A stretch of DNA of 64,000 bases, taken from the NCBI GenBank assembly GCA_018806985.1, contig JADANN010000309.1, positions 1,674,001-1,738,000 on the forward strand, read 5' to 3'. Both the position numbers and the translations under genes were made by a program. Below the pieces are notes generated by a model that made no database searches, was not told where the DNA came from, and saw nothing but the letters and a program-made list of their open reading frames with translations. Source of the stretch: Angiostrongylus vasorum (taxonomy: Eukaryota; Nematoda; Chromadorea; Rhabditida; Metastrongylidae). Shown here piece after piece: positions 23,061-33,436 of the stretch (positions within the stretch are counted from its first letter, which is position 1; each line of letters opens with the position of its first letter).

Positions 23061-24097
23061 TTATGAAGGAAAGAAGACATATATATATCGACGTAAATTT
23101 TTTTCGTAATCCTTGCAGTCTGGGACAGAGAAACGACCGACGCGTCTCGAACGAACTCAATTACTGCGTTTGATTGGATGCATCAACGATGCAACCAATT
23201 CCGAGCGGTGAAGGGATGTGAGACCACTAGTGCTCGAACTTCTCCTCAAAACCAATTCTTCGTGACTTTAATCATTGTGCGTCCACTCTCGTTATTTCGC
23301 CGATAATTCTCCACTTTCATCAGAATTCCCCAATGTGCCCTCGATCGTTGCATCAAACGAGATGGTAGCCATATAATCTTCTGATTACTTCCATAAATTT
23401 TAACAACCACTTCGGCAAGGTATCCTCTTAATCAATAGGACACCTTTGTAAGCTATGAACGTCTTCCACACCTGCATAAAAAACGCAATCTAATTGTAGA
23501 CTTCGTTATAATTACTCCTCACGCATAATGACATCGTTGAAGGATGGCAGTGAATAACATGCGAATTGATTTCTTTCACCTAGCGTTTACACGTCATTAA
23601 CTGCGTAATATCACAGAAACATCACGTCAATTTCTATGTTATCGGTTATTCATTCGTAACCTTTTTATCTGGAAGTATTTTCTTCCGGGCTCTCGGTCCC
23701 ATTTCCATTTAATTCACTGAACGGCAATTCTCTCAAAATGTTCTCTGCTCATCGTCATATCTCCAGTCTTATCTTTGTCTCCACCCACCGTACTTCTTCC
23801 TTCATTCCCAGTTGCCATGGTGCAATCATATTTTCAGGATAGTGACAGCAAATAAGTATTTGACTGAATGAGCAAAAATAAAAATTTCTCGATGAATTTT
23901 AGATTGGTATTCCTTCGTAGCTGCTTATTGAATATCTTCGTCACAGCGCAGAAAAAACTTTTGCTGAACGCGATGCCACAAGTCGTAGGTAGCGGTGAAA
24001 TAATAATAGTTAGTGGTAACAAAAAAATAAAAAAGCAATAATAACGGTAATAATTATAATAGTTGCAAGAGTTTTTACTGCAATACAGTAATAACAA
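23061..24097. other. no recognisable gene; AT-rich run at 24000-24080
   Basis: No domain or repeat recognised. 23990-24080 is rich in AATAATA-type repeats. The 154-codon minus frame 23834-24298 overlaps the SINE-A and this tract and is not credible. Confidence 0.45.
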
Positions 24098-24376
24098 GGG
24101 CGCGTGTGGTGCAGTGCTCGGAGGCACCCTGCAACACACGTGGAATCGATCCCCGCACCCATGGCTCACCAAGCTTTCCATCCCTCCGGGGTCGGCAAAT
24201 TGAGACCAGACTTGTCTGGGAGGATAGTAGCACTGGCTCGGTACATCAGTAGGCCACCGCGAGTCACTGTAAACTCCAGATATGCATTCAATCACCAAAC
24301 GATGCTTAATGAAGTAGAATGTATGGCATATCCCTTAGGGATTGATCAAGGCCTAGAGGTTTATCCTTTATCCGTT
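24098..24376 (+). mobile_element. SINE-A with recognisable tRNA acceptor stem
   Basis: The head begins GGGCGCG (24098-24104) and the complementary CGCACCC lies at 24154-24160. This reconstructs a 7-bp tRNA acceptor stem with one changed pair, around A-box TGGTGCAGTGC and B-box region AATCGATCC. The body and tail TTTATCCTTTATCC follow. Confidence 0.9.
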
Positions 24377-24409
24377 TACAGTAATAACATGGTGATTGAT
24401 GCGTAATGA

Positions 24410-24690
24410 CAAACTCTCCATAATAACAGTTTTTGTTACATGACCCACAATCGCACATTGTAAATATTTCAGAACATTTCGCATTTTATTCGTTTCCTGG
24501 CATCCACGATCCATGAAGATTCCGTCTGAGCTCCTTTGACGTTTTTTTCACCTTATTTATGAATGAGTGGTCGAGTTGATTCTGCCTGAAATATTGGGAC
24601 ATCTATGCTGCGTGTTTCCGCGTTGATTAGGGACAGTGAAATGGTCGCAGACAACTCTGGTACCAATTTCTCATCCCTGGAAGGGGAGGC
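24410..24690 (-). repeat. SINE-B, partial
   Basis: TTTCGCATTTTATTCGTTTC, GGCATCCACGATCCATGAAG and CTCTGGTACCAATTTCTCAT follow the family order on the minus strand. The head is missing; the next SINE-B starts immediately in the opposite orientation. Confidence 0.6.
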
Positions 24691-24998
24691 GTAGCAAGCT
24701 GGTTAGTGATGTAGTCTATCAAGAAGAAGGATGTCGGTTTGACGTCCTCCTCAACGCCCTCCTCTAATCCACATGGGTACACCTAAAGTCGGCTATACCT
24801 AAGTTTGCAAGGAGAATCGACTCGATCAGCATTCTACGATTTTCATGAAAACAAGGCGGAATCTTCAAGCAGCAGCCGAACCAATATACGAAATGTTCGA
24901 AGACATTCGTGGACGAAGAGCAGAAGGAAAACGAATCGAATGGAAGAAGTGCTGGGATCCACATAGTAGATGTGATAACAGGTCAAGTTAACAACTCG
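24684..24998 (+). mobile_element. SINE-B subfamily copy, near full length
   Basis: The tRNA-like head GGCGTAGCAAGCTGGTTAGT with B box GGTTTGACGTCC is followed by TCCACATGGGTACACCTAAA and GAAGACATTCGTGGACGAAG. The 3' part (GCTGGGATCCACATAGTAGA) is the same as in other SINE-B copies. The same subfamily occurs at 38248-38530. Confidence 0.75.
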
Positions 24999-25326
24999 TT
25001 AAGTAATGCAAAATAAGTAGTTTATCTCAGGTTAGTGTGTAAGATATGGAAATCTCTCTCTGGAAGAACTCATTTTCGGAGGGTTTTTTTCCCTCGTTGC
25101 ACCCAAACAGTTGTTAATTCTTCGTGGTTTACTGAAGTCTTGACAGTAACCATTTAAAGTTATCTTTATTAGTTAGATTCTTAGCACCAGTCCCACTGCA
25201 CCTACTTTTAGAAGTATCACACTGGTGACTTTTGTCTAGACTTGCGCAGTGAATTCCCCCCCTACATCAAGATTCATTAGTCAACGAAGTCCACACATAA
25301 TTAATTTCACAGATTTCGCGATAAGT

Positions 25327-25555
25327 CATGTCCGATCGAATACTGCTAAATTCCCAAGAAGAAGGCCGACAAAATGAATAACAGCAGTGGACACAAGTTG
25401 AACATCGAGTGCAGATCGCCTTGCCGTCAATTCTCGAACGGATGGAACGGAAAATTCCCGAAGCCAAGAAACCAAAAGTAACCAAAAATGAGCATTTTTT
25501 CGGAAAGAGGAAGAACGGACTAAAAAATTCTTTATATCCACCACAAATCTGATTG
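25327..25555 (+). pseudogene. protein-like frame with an in-frame stop
   Basis: From an ATG at about 25327 the plus frame reads MSDRILLNSQEEGRQNE and a stop. It then reads QQWTQVEHRVQIALPSILER and MERKIPEAKKPKVTKN to a stop near 25552. The basic, Gln-rich text is coding-like but unrecognised. It lies just 5' of a PLE tail and could be PLE-derived. Confidence 0.25.
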
Positions 25556-25599
25556 GTGTCATTCAGTTAGATCTCTACTGCAGCTCCAAGCGCAAAATT

Positions 25600-25740
25600 A
25601 TGTGGAATACTTGGAGTTCCACTCGTAAAAGCACTGCTCTGAGGAGTCGCCAAAACGTCAGCCATCGACCAACAACAATAATAACAAAAACGACAACTTA
25701 TACCAACCTTGCACCACCTCAACAAGGGGATTTTCATAGG
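25600..25740 (+). mobile_element. PLE tail with hammerhead-like motif
   Basis: Motif at 25635-25664: TGCT-CTGAGGA, a shortened stem II (GTCGCC region), AAAAC-GTC-AGCC. It is flanked by the same sequence as 5140-5262. Confidence 0.5.
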
Positions 25741-25889
25741 GCCCACACTTGGATAAAATTTCACTAAAGTGAAATGGATCGCGACTGAAAATTGCAAATA
25801 GTGTGTTATCAGTAATGGTGGAGCTTTTATGGGCATTCAAAATAGCTCGTTAAACGGCAATTACTATTAATTTTTCCATCAAATCTGCT
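25741..25889. other. no feature seen
   Basis: Short spacer between a PLE tail and the RTE remnant. Confidence 0.4.
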
Positions 25890-27745
25890 CGCATGATATC
25901 ATCCATCCCCATAGTTGACTATTCCTCATCTCCGATCTTCCAAACGAAACTCGGTGTCATCAGCTGCTATCTACTAGTCTATACAGCTACTGAGGTGATA
26001 CTCGACGCCTTTCACGAGCAGTTCAAGAACGTGATCGCCGGTGAAAAAACGCTCTTATGCATTCGTGGACGGATACCCCTGATCAAGAAAGGCCAAAGAA
26101 AATGAATAAAAGACAGAAAAAGTCGGAAAAGGAGATTGGAATGAGAATCAAGTCGGTCAGACTGGGCAGCTATATACAGCAGGTCTCTTTCATTGGAATT
26201 CGTTTTTTAGAGAAGACGGAAATCTGTCGCTGGAGATGGCTATGAGGGTGCGCCAATGATAGAACTCATGCGGGAGGATCGACAAAATCCCCAGCAATAA
26301 AAAAACGGCACATCTTTGACATCTCCAAGGAACACTCTCTACACAGTGGTTCTGATAAGTGTCTTGGAGCATAAAGTCGATTCATTCATACGCTGGAGAA
26401 AGTTCTTACTTTTACCCAAGAAGAAGAAGATAAGTCATGTGAACAGCACATTTTCAATGAAATTGTCTTCTCACACGGGGTAGCAGATCTAGGAAGACCT
26501 GACCAAAGACTATGGGCGACTTGTCATAGGACTTAAGCCTTGTGCCTAACTCGCCTCAGCTTCCCAAACAATAAGTTCAAACCGCATCTCCATCGTCACT
26601 AAGTAGCTTTTTGAAGAGAGAAGGAAACAAAAGCTATCCTACTCCAGCACACCTAGCACTGGTTAATAATAAATACCAGCTGTAGTAGATCTTAACAGAA
26701 AGATTTGCATCGGCTTACGCAGGAAAAGTTGTTGGAAGCAGTTCAAAAACGATCTTGGCCGGAAAAATGTCAACGGAATTTCTTACGATCGTTGTCACCT
26801 CTTAAGAACTAAGGTGGGATGGTTGCATTAACTCGCAATGATATGGAATTAATAATGAAGAAGCTCTACACCAACCAACCTTTATCCTCCCACAAACCCC
26901 TTCACGGATCCCTAATCCTCCGGTAGAGAGAAGCCACCTGGAAATCTCTCTGAGGATCGCGTTATGATGGAAAGTATGATGAGAAGGGCAGCTCCAGAAC
27001 TCAGTACTACAACGTATTTCCTACGATCGGCTGACAACCTACATGTACTCCTTGAAATCCATATGATGTATTATCTTGAAGAGGAAAACTTCCAGACCAG
27101 CGAAAGACCTCGCGCATGGTCGTGCTACCCAAGAAAGATGAGCGAAAGGATCTTCGTAACTATCTATCATCCGAGATGCTTGCTGAGTATAGTTTACAAG
27201 TTGTTCACAAAGAATATTCTTTTGCACATGTCAAGCACCTCGAATGAAATACAACAAGTGCCGCAACCAGAATAAGAACAAGAAGTGTGCTGTGTGAACT
27301 ACAAACTGTGTCTCGGATATCAGAAATGTGTCGAGAGCAACTGCTTGTCATATCTTCGTTTCGTAAGCCCTAAGCTTCGTAGGCTGCGAAAAGTCGTTTA
27401 CTAGCCTTGAAGAGAATGCAGTCCTATATCGCTCCTGGACCAAGTAGTAAACTGATCCTATGGTTAAGAACTCTACTGACTGCTAACAAAATTTCGCTGC
27501 AGAAATGCAGTTCTTCAATCGACCTCACAATATCCCAGTACGCAATGGGGTCCGAGAAGAGACACCGTATCAGATTGCACGTGGATACAAGCGTCCTGAC
27601 GGACGACCACTTACACGATTGGCCGAAGTGTAAGTGGTTAACGTTACATCAACCATCAGCATTCGCTCATGGAAACGATTTACGCTCCATGGAATACGCC
27701 TCGTGTACATCGCTGTTATCGAAGAACACCATTAACTGGATGACA
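25890..27745 (+). pseudogene. RTE-clade LINE, heavily degraded
   Basis: A third RTE corpse, readable only by following frame changes. The endonuclease end is visible as LFHWNSFFREDGN and GDGYEGAPMIELMRED near 26190-26270. RTE proteins here have HGNSLF... followed by a Trp-rich and an Ile-Asp-His segment. Reverse-transcriptase pieces follow: MMYYLEEENFQTSERPRAWS and LLSIVYKLFTKNIL (27030-27230). Then comes FFNRPHNIPVRNGVREETPY (about 27510), equivalent to the GVRQGDT box. An internal deletion then joins to a C-terminal YKRPDGRPLTRLAEV (about 27587). No intact domain remains. A SINE-A lies just downstream. Confidence 0.65.
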
Positions 27746-27761
27746 TTTGCGCGAGAAAGAT

Positions 27762-28036
27762 AAAAAAAAAGCTCTCGCGTTGATCAATCCCTGAAGGATG
27801 CGCCATGCATTCGACTTCATTAAGCATCGCTGGAGGTGATTGAATACATATCTGGCCTTTACAATGACTGGCGGTGGCCTACCGATGTATCGAGCCAGTG
27901 CTGCTATCCTTCCAGACAAGTCTGGTACCAAATTGCCGACCCCGGAGGGATGGAAGGCTTAGTGAGCCACGGGCGCGGGGATCGATTGCACGTGTTGTCG
28001 CAATGGCGCCTCCAACCACTGCGACACACGTGCCCG
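27762..28036 (-). mobile_element. SINE-A, full-length
   Basis: In plus coordinates: tail and GCGTTGATCAATCCCTGAAG, GAGCCAGTGCTGCTATCCTT, then the tRNA-like head GGCGCCTCCAACCACTGCGA up to CACGTGCCCG. On the minus strand the acceptor-stem strands are GGGCACG and CGCGCCC. Confidence 0.9.
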
Positions 28037-28392
28037 GTGAGAAAGAAAGGAATGGAAACGTACTGGTGCATGCACCACTCGTGAAGGCAGTTCATGTATG
28101 TATCCAAAGAAGCACGATACATATTTTGATTGTGAATTTTTTCGTTGCAAAATTTGCTCCATTTAGACTCAAGGATGTCTTGGTTGCTTGATTTTTTGAG
28201 AGTTGTTTTTTAAACTTAACTAGGGGAATCCTCAGATAAAGATCTCGCCTCGTTGCGATGCTAGCGCTGGGTGGTTGACAAGGTCTTGAAGGACTACTTG
28301 TGAGGTTCGGGCCCATTTAAGAGATGCACTACACCGTTTTTCTTTAGTTGAGTCGGTTTGTACTCACACTCATTTGCAAAATAAATAATTGA

Positions 28393-29010
28393 GTGTGTTC
28401 AATGCATAGATTATCTGAGAAAACGATTAAGAAGATCTGCAACAATGAGGTGTTTTCACTGCAAGATCAAGCCCATGTGCCCTTGCAAGGTTCTGACGTG
28501 TTATACAACGAACACAATGTAGTATGCCAAACTGACGACGAACTAGAGAAAAAGGCACGTCATCCTTGTTCCAGTCCCCCTTCAGTAGTAAATTGTTCAC
28601 TTAAAGATAGTCAGAGCAGTAAGTTTTTTTCTTTTTCCCTTCTTATCCCTCATAGTTTTCAAGAGTTGCGTGCGCAAAACATATTGCTTGGCTCCACATT
28701 TGTCGATATTAGGAACGTTCTTTACACTGTTGAACCTGGCGCACTAATCAAGAATTATGAAAAGAAGGTTACGAAGGAGCATAATATGAGACGCTTGGAA
28801 GGAATTTTATGAGTTGTGCAGAAATGTCAACAACCACTTCCGTTTTCCAGTGTGGAAGGACATGACAATAACCACTATGAAAGAAGCTCGGAAAGGTGAC
28901 AACACCTTATTTCAAAGTCTGACATGAAAACTTTTATATTGAAGCTGCAGTGGTAGAAGAGAGGTATGAGAAAGAGTGGTGGCTCAATCTTCCATCACCA
29001 TCGATGATGT
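28393..29010 (+). CDS. candidate protein-coding region, unrecognised, frame-broken
   Basis: The longest plus frame of the window (28393-28812; first ATG at 28402) reads MHRLSEKTIKKICNNEVFSL and QTDDELEKKARHPCSSPPS, then SQS. There it meets a strong donor AGCAGTAAGTTTTTTTC. A pyrimidine-rich stretch and CATAG or TTTTCAAG could end a very short intron. The frame resumes with LRAQNILLGSTFVDIRNVLY and LIKNYEKKVTKEHN. A second coding-like block in another frame (28800-28905) reads AWKEFYELCRNVNNHF and VWKDMTITTMKEARK. A third (28925-29010) reads HENFYIEAAVVEERYEKEWW. The switches imply short introns or frameshifts. I know no family for it. It could be a real gene or an unrecognised transposon protein. 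Confidence 0.35.
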
Positions 29011-30319
29011 AGCTCGAAGTACGCTAAGCAACATGCGTACAACGTCGTAGCACTGGTGCCACCAGCTGGCTATTTTTTAGGGGTTTAAATTAGGCTAGCC
29101 GAAATTCATTCACTAGTTACCGTCTTCAAATCCAGTGCAATCTATGAGAGTTCAGAAAAGGCTTGTCATGATTTCGACGACGGGTAGCGGTTTGTTGATG
29201 TCGTTCATGCCCAGCGTTCGTGTCTTTTCTAATCAGTTATGCATGGCTGTAATTGCATCCAATGGGCATTTTATATCCAAGTCCGATTTAGAAGTCCAAC
29301 GGTTCGAATTTCAAAAATGTCTTGTTGCTGTTAGTTGTAGATTCCGATTCCGTTCACTAGGATTTGGAAACCTTGTTAATGGTGTTTAGCTCCTGTGTAC
29401 CTACCCTTAAATTCCCTATTAGGGCACTGCAGAAGTTGATGTAGCAAGTCCCTCGAAATTGTAAGGCGTTCCGACTAACTAGTCACCTAGTTACCAAACT
29501 TTAAGTGAAAGAACCTTATTGAAATTCGAGAAAGAAATGAGTAGTAATTGTTATTCAGCTGTGTTTGTGCACCTATATGCTTTTTGAATCTCATATTCGT
29601 TCATCCAAGCATATGAATGAGCCGCATTCGCTTGAAAGATCATTAGAAAGGGTTGGTTCTCACGCTGTTCCGCCTCGCGTTGTGGAACAGAGCAACATCC
29701 GAATCCGAGCAGGTCTCAGCTGATCGAAGCTCGACAGGCTCCACTCTCATCTCCTTACTTGACTTACAAGGACGACCAACAACCCTTTCGCAGTCATTAC
29801 GTTAATCATAATCTATTCACACTTTTCTCACGCTGCCTTTACTTGTCGCACCGAATGCTTCAATATTCTTTCTTCACTACCATAGGTCTTTGTGATTTTT
29901 CGCATGCGGTAGCATTTGTGCACTATTACTACCGGCATTATTTTTCAGATCTCTAGACTATGATTTTACACATGAGTGATATAGCGCTAACGTGGGCTGT
30001 GTCCCACCAAACGCATCATATGCAATGCGTGTCGCATACTAGATGATTAGCTTTTGAGTTGGCACTGATCTGCCACTCATTCATCCATTTGCCATTACCT
30101 CAAGTTTTCCGTTTATATTCGTAAAATAGTAGCAGCGTTGAGAGCTGTTATATCTTTCGCATTCTGAACAGAATTTGTCAATAATAAATGTAGGGAAATT
30201 TTCAACTAACTGTGATTTCTTCCCGGTTTAGTGAAACTTAAGAAAAAATGTAGACGTTTCTTTGAAACTGCCATCATGCCTTCATTAACTGTTTAAATTA
30301 GTGGAGCATGAAAGTTTCT
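29011..30319. other. no recognisable gene
   Basis: Frames 29135-29389 and 29759-29956 lack motifs and splice context. No repeat family seen. Confidence 0.45.
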
Positions 30320-30919
30320 TTAACAGTTTCACAGATTTCATTCCTCACAAAATGGGTAATTGGTTTTCCTAAAGAAACCTTTAAAGAGACACGCCCAGGC
30401 ATAGGAGGAGAACATGAATCCGTTCGCTTTCTCGTACTAAGGGCTCTATTCAAGTCCAGTTTCCTTAAATGTAGGGGTGTTTTCATTTGCACTTCATAAC
30501 ATCTATTGTCTTCGGCTATTGGTCGATTATAGCTGGCAGGAAACTATTCGAAATAGGATGGCTTCTGATCATTGAAAGATCGGGTGCCTTGCGGTGTTTG
30601 ATAGATCTCAGTGTACATCCAATAATGACCCATGATAAAACCGCAGTTTGCTCCTGATTCAAGATCGGTTACATGTACGGTCATTGTGTATTTTGCCAGA
30701 AAGCATCTGTAGCATGCACGTCTGTGTGAACTAAATACCAACGATTATTGTCTATCTGACGAAGTCGCTTTTGTCAAGCCTATGTAAACTTCTTAGAAGG
30801 CAACGAGTTTTGAAAAGAATAGAAGCCCAAACCTCCCCAGAAGTGTTCATTGCGCCAAAAGTTGCTTTTGTAAGTCGTATGGATTGGTCTTTTCTTGAAT
30901 TTACCTGTTGATATCGGTT

Positions 30920-31111
30920 AGTTAGTGTTTGGACACGTGTGGCGCAGTGGTCGGAGGCGCGTTGCAACACACACGTGGGATTGATCCCGCGCCCATGGCT
31001 CACAAGCCCTCCATCCCGCCGGGGTCGGCAAATTGGTAGCAGGGTTGCGCATCCCTTGGAAATTGACCAACGCCAAGAGCATGCATTATTCTTTATCATT
31101 CAGTTAGTGTT
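30920..31111 (+). mobile_element. SINE-A insertion with 10-bp target-site duplication
   Basis: AGTTAGTGTT is present at 30920-30929 and 31102-31111 and once only in the empty site of the partner duplication (about 54593). The 172-bp element has the intact tRNA-like head (CGTGTGGCGCAGTGGTCGG) but an internal deletion that joins GGCAAATTGGTAGCAGGGTT to the 3' segment. Confidence 0.95.
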
Positions 31112-31277
31112 GTGATTTTTCTTCTCAGTACGATATTGTCAAATCTCATGCAAAAACCTTTAAGATAACACTTCATTTACAAGGGAGACTGGAGAAGAGA
31201 GAAGATCAGTTTGATGACGAACAGACTGTTGTGGCCTTAGGGCGTCTTTAGAATGCTCGTAGTTTCTCAATGCAAAT

Positions 31278-31698
31278 AGTAATGGTATTAACTTCAACGA
31301 AGCTGAGATATTTGCAAAACTCTGGACCGCAGGTGCCTATGGTGGGGGAACGAACGCGCTATTGTCCTTTCCGGGGAGTAACGCGTTCACCACCGCACCA
31401 TGCGGGTCATTCGTTTCGCCTGTCTCTCAGCTAGTTCTATCGATCTTTGTCCCGTTGACGGGTGATTGCTGATGGCAAAAAGATCGATAGGGGCTAACTG
31501 AAGACAGGCAAACGAACTGACCCGCATGGTGTGGTGGTGACGTCACTCCCCGGGACAATAGCGTTCGTTCCCACCCTGGGCACCTGCAGTCAGAGTTTTG
31601 CAAATATCTCAGCTTCGTTGAAGTTATATTTCGCAATATGTCCTGCCATCAAAAGAAGAGTAGGCAGTAGGCAAAAAGGTTAAAAAAGTAATGGTATT
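31278..31698. mobile_element. SINE-D insertion with 12-bp target-site duplication
   Basis: AGTAATGGTATT occurs at 31278-31289 and 31687-31698, with a single copy (GCAATGGTATT) in the partner duplication near 54762. The 397-bp element is a long fold-back. Its arms are about 31290-31450 and 31475-31623, each with A-box-like TGGTGTGGTGG (31527-31537 in the right arm) and B-box-like GTTCGTTCC (31563-31571). An asymmetric tail (TTCGCAATATGTCCTGCCAT ... GGCAAAAAGGTTAAAAA) lies on the right. Confidence 0.9.
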
Positions 31699-31810
31699 TT
31701 TACACAAACTGTAAACAAATGTAACGATCGATGGAAAAATTGTAAGTTGACCAAAAGCGAGTCTGAAAACCACAAGTGTTGTTTGGCTGCAAATCAAAAA
31801 TAAAACGGAA

Positions 31811-31875
31811 ATGAAGGCGAATGATGCCGAGAAAACTACAGCGGCATTGTCAACAGCGCCCACTGAGTCAGCAAG
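31811..31875 (+). CDS. possible first exon, duplicated (partner 54885-54949)
   Basis: From ATG 31811 the frame reads MKANDAEKTTAALSTAPTES and ends in AG before a perfect donor GTGAGT. The partner reads MKPNVAEKIAAALSTAPTGS with the same phase and donor, and the same 65-nt length. I count five synonymous and five non-synonymous changes, no more than weak evidence of constraint. The similarity ends shortly downstream, and no second exon is evident in this copy. Confidence 0.3.
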
Positions 31876-31889
31876 GTGAGTCTCTTTGT

Positions 31890-31995
31890 GTTCGTGAACG
31901 TGGTCAGATTCTCTCTCATCCCTTTCTCTCTGTGTCCCTGTGTCTCTCTGTATCCCTACCTCTTTCTATCTCTCACTGCCTCTCTCTAATTGAAG
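31890..31995 (+). repeat. pyrimidine-rich simple repeat
   Basis: A CTCTCT/CCCT-rich low-complexity run (TCTCTCATCCCTTTCTCTC) ending near 31990. Confidence 0.85.
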
Positions 31996-32274
31996 TAGTC
32001 TATTTATGGAAAAATTTAGCAGATATTACTTACTTGCACTAGTTTCTCTCTTTTACCATCCATTCCATTATGACCTGGTGTAAGCGATGGTCTTACTCCA
32101 AGGATTAGGGTCAATACCACTTCCAAGACCGGTCGTGTCATGAACGAAAAACTGCTTCGTGATACTGAAACTCAACGGCTCAACTCAAATTAGTTCGCTT
32201 TTCGTCTCATATTCTTCACTTTGGAGCAAATAACCGACTTGAGAGCTCTCTTTTAATGAGGTTCCACGTTAATA
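31996..32274. other. no feature seen
   Basis: Unique-looking sequence between the pyrimidine tract and a PLE tail. Confidence 0.4.
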
Positions 32275-32560
32275 ATAAAGCAGTAATAACATATAGTCGG
32301 ATTCAGATCTATATGCGGAGAATAATTTGCCACATGCTAGAAATGGTTCTTCTAAATAAAACCCATAAAATAATAAGATAAACACAAAAATCAGATGTAT
32401 CGTTTTCTTGTCCAGCAATCGCGAGGTTGTTAAACAGCATACATTTACTTCCACAGAAAAACACAACACAATACAACAGTAGCTGATGTTTCGGCAGTAT
32501 CGCCTTCTTCAGAGCCTGGAAGGGTGTGCTGAGACACAATTTACTAGCTAGGGCGCTTAG
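32275..32560 (-). mobile_element. PLE leader and tail with hammerhead-like motif
   Basis: The minus strand shows the motif at 32481-32517 (GCT-CTGAAGA, AGGCGATACTGCC, GAAAC-ATC-AGC; cleavage-site GTC changed to ATC). It is followed by the leader AACAACCTCGCGATTGCTGG-type text, also seen at 56060-56095. Confidence 0.75.
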
Positions 32561-32900
32561 GACCCAGAGACATAACGCGGAGGACCTAGAAGTACGTGTG
32601 ACGATCCTCGCGCAGGGAATCGAGAACACAAGCGCGCAAAACTCTCGAGGCGTTCTGGATTAATTCCAGAAATCCGAAAATGAACCGCAGGGAAGAATGC
32701 CTCATTATCACGCGTGATATTGGGCAGTATACTGTTACTGTTATTTTGATGGGAGGGGCATAATACGCTTCCATGTGAATTCTGTGCGGTTGGTCACCAC
32801 GCGACATACTCAGTGGAAGCCTCATAGAAAGCGGCGCTGAGGAAGGCGAAATCCGCCGAAACGTCAGCTTGTTCGTGAATAAAGAATAAAAATAACACCT
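32561..32900 (+). mobile_element. PLE C-terminus plus tail with hammerhead-like motif
   Basis: The plus strand reads the end of the PLE protein as ENTSAQNSRGVLD and the NPKMNR-like EPQGRMPHYHA, with frameshifts. The tail follows, with the motif at 32831-32869: CTGAGGA, AGGCG-AAATC-CGCC (4-bp stem II), GAAAC-GTC. Stem I is weakened here by G for T before CTGA. Confidence 0.75.
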
Positions 32901-32999
32901 CGTGTTTGCTCAACAAGAATACGAAGAATTACTTGATCAATGCCGAAGTTAATAGAAAGTCGGACGTGGGATTTATTACAATTTACTAGACCAAACGCT

Positions 33000-33436
33000 T
33001 CAGTAACACTTCCAAAAAAGACGAAAAACTGTATGGCAATTACATGATCAACAGCTTCTCAAAAACTCACCGCTTTTTTACGTGACTTCCAATGAGGAAG
33101 GTTAGAACAGCTGATTATAGTCGCATATGGTTGATGACTGCACCATCCCACATCAGAAATTGATGCGAACATACGGGGTCAGGTCGCGTATGACCTCTGG
33201 GCAATAATCCCTGCTATTCATTGCAGATCTTTGGCATTTGTCCAAAAAGCCTCAAGAAGTTTTCGCGCTGGTCTCTTGCGCCAGGATATTAACTTTTACT
33301 TCAAAATCGTCTCCACTATGCTTTTGTAGCCTATGCGTGCCTAATGTGGTATTTTGTCTTGCTTTTCGTTTGCTATATAAGTCTTCTTTTATACGAATGC
33401 ACAGAGGTCTTAATAGAAAGTCGATCCTGGGAACTG
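33000..33436 (-). mobile_element. PLE C-terminal (GIY-YIG downstream) remnant
   Basis: The minus-strand frame 33252-33436 reads DFLLRPLCIRIKEDLYSKRK, then TTLGTHRLQKHSGDDFEVK and VNILAQETSAKTS, the conserved region C-terminal to the PLE endonuclease. Further on it reads YVRINF and QSSTICDYNQLF, the tail text shared with 55910-55950. It is head-to-head with the element at 32561-32900. Confidence 0.75.

Larger units (their letters stand above)
30320..31900. repeat. dispersed duplication, copy 1 (partner 54020-54975)
   Basis: Collinear similarity to 54020-54975 from about 30325 to 31885. Shared blocks include TCAAGTCCAGTTTCCTTAAA, CTATCTGACGAAGTCGCTTT, CCCAGAAGTGTTCATTGCGC, CAAAAACCTTTAAGATAACA and GTAACGATCGATGG. 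This copy is longer because it contains a SINE-A (30930-31101) and a SINE-D (31290-31686), both absent from the partner. On the minus strand a reading frame is partly conserved between copies (30590-30700 here). Confidence 0.9.

Noticed and set aside
23834..24298. 154-codon minus frame
   Set aside because: It runs through a SINE-A and an AT-repeat tract; the composition is low-complexity and the 5' part is antisense SINE.
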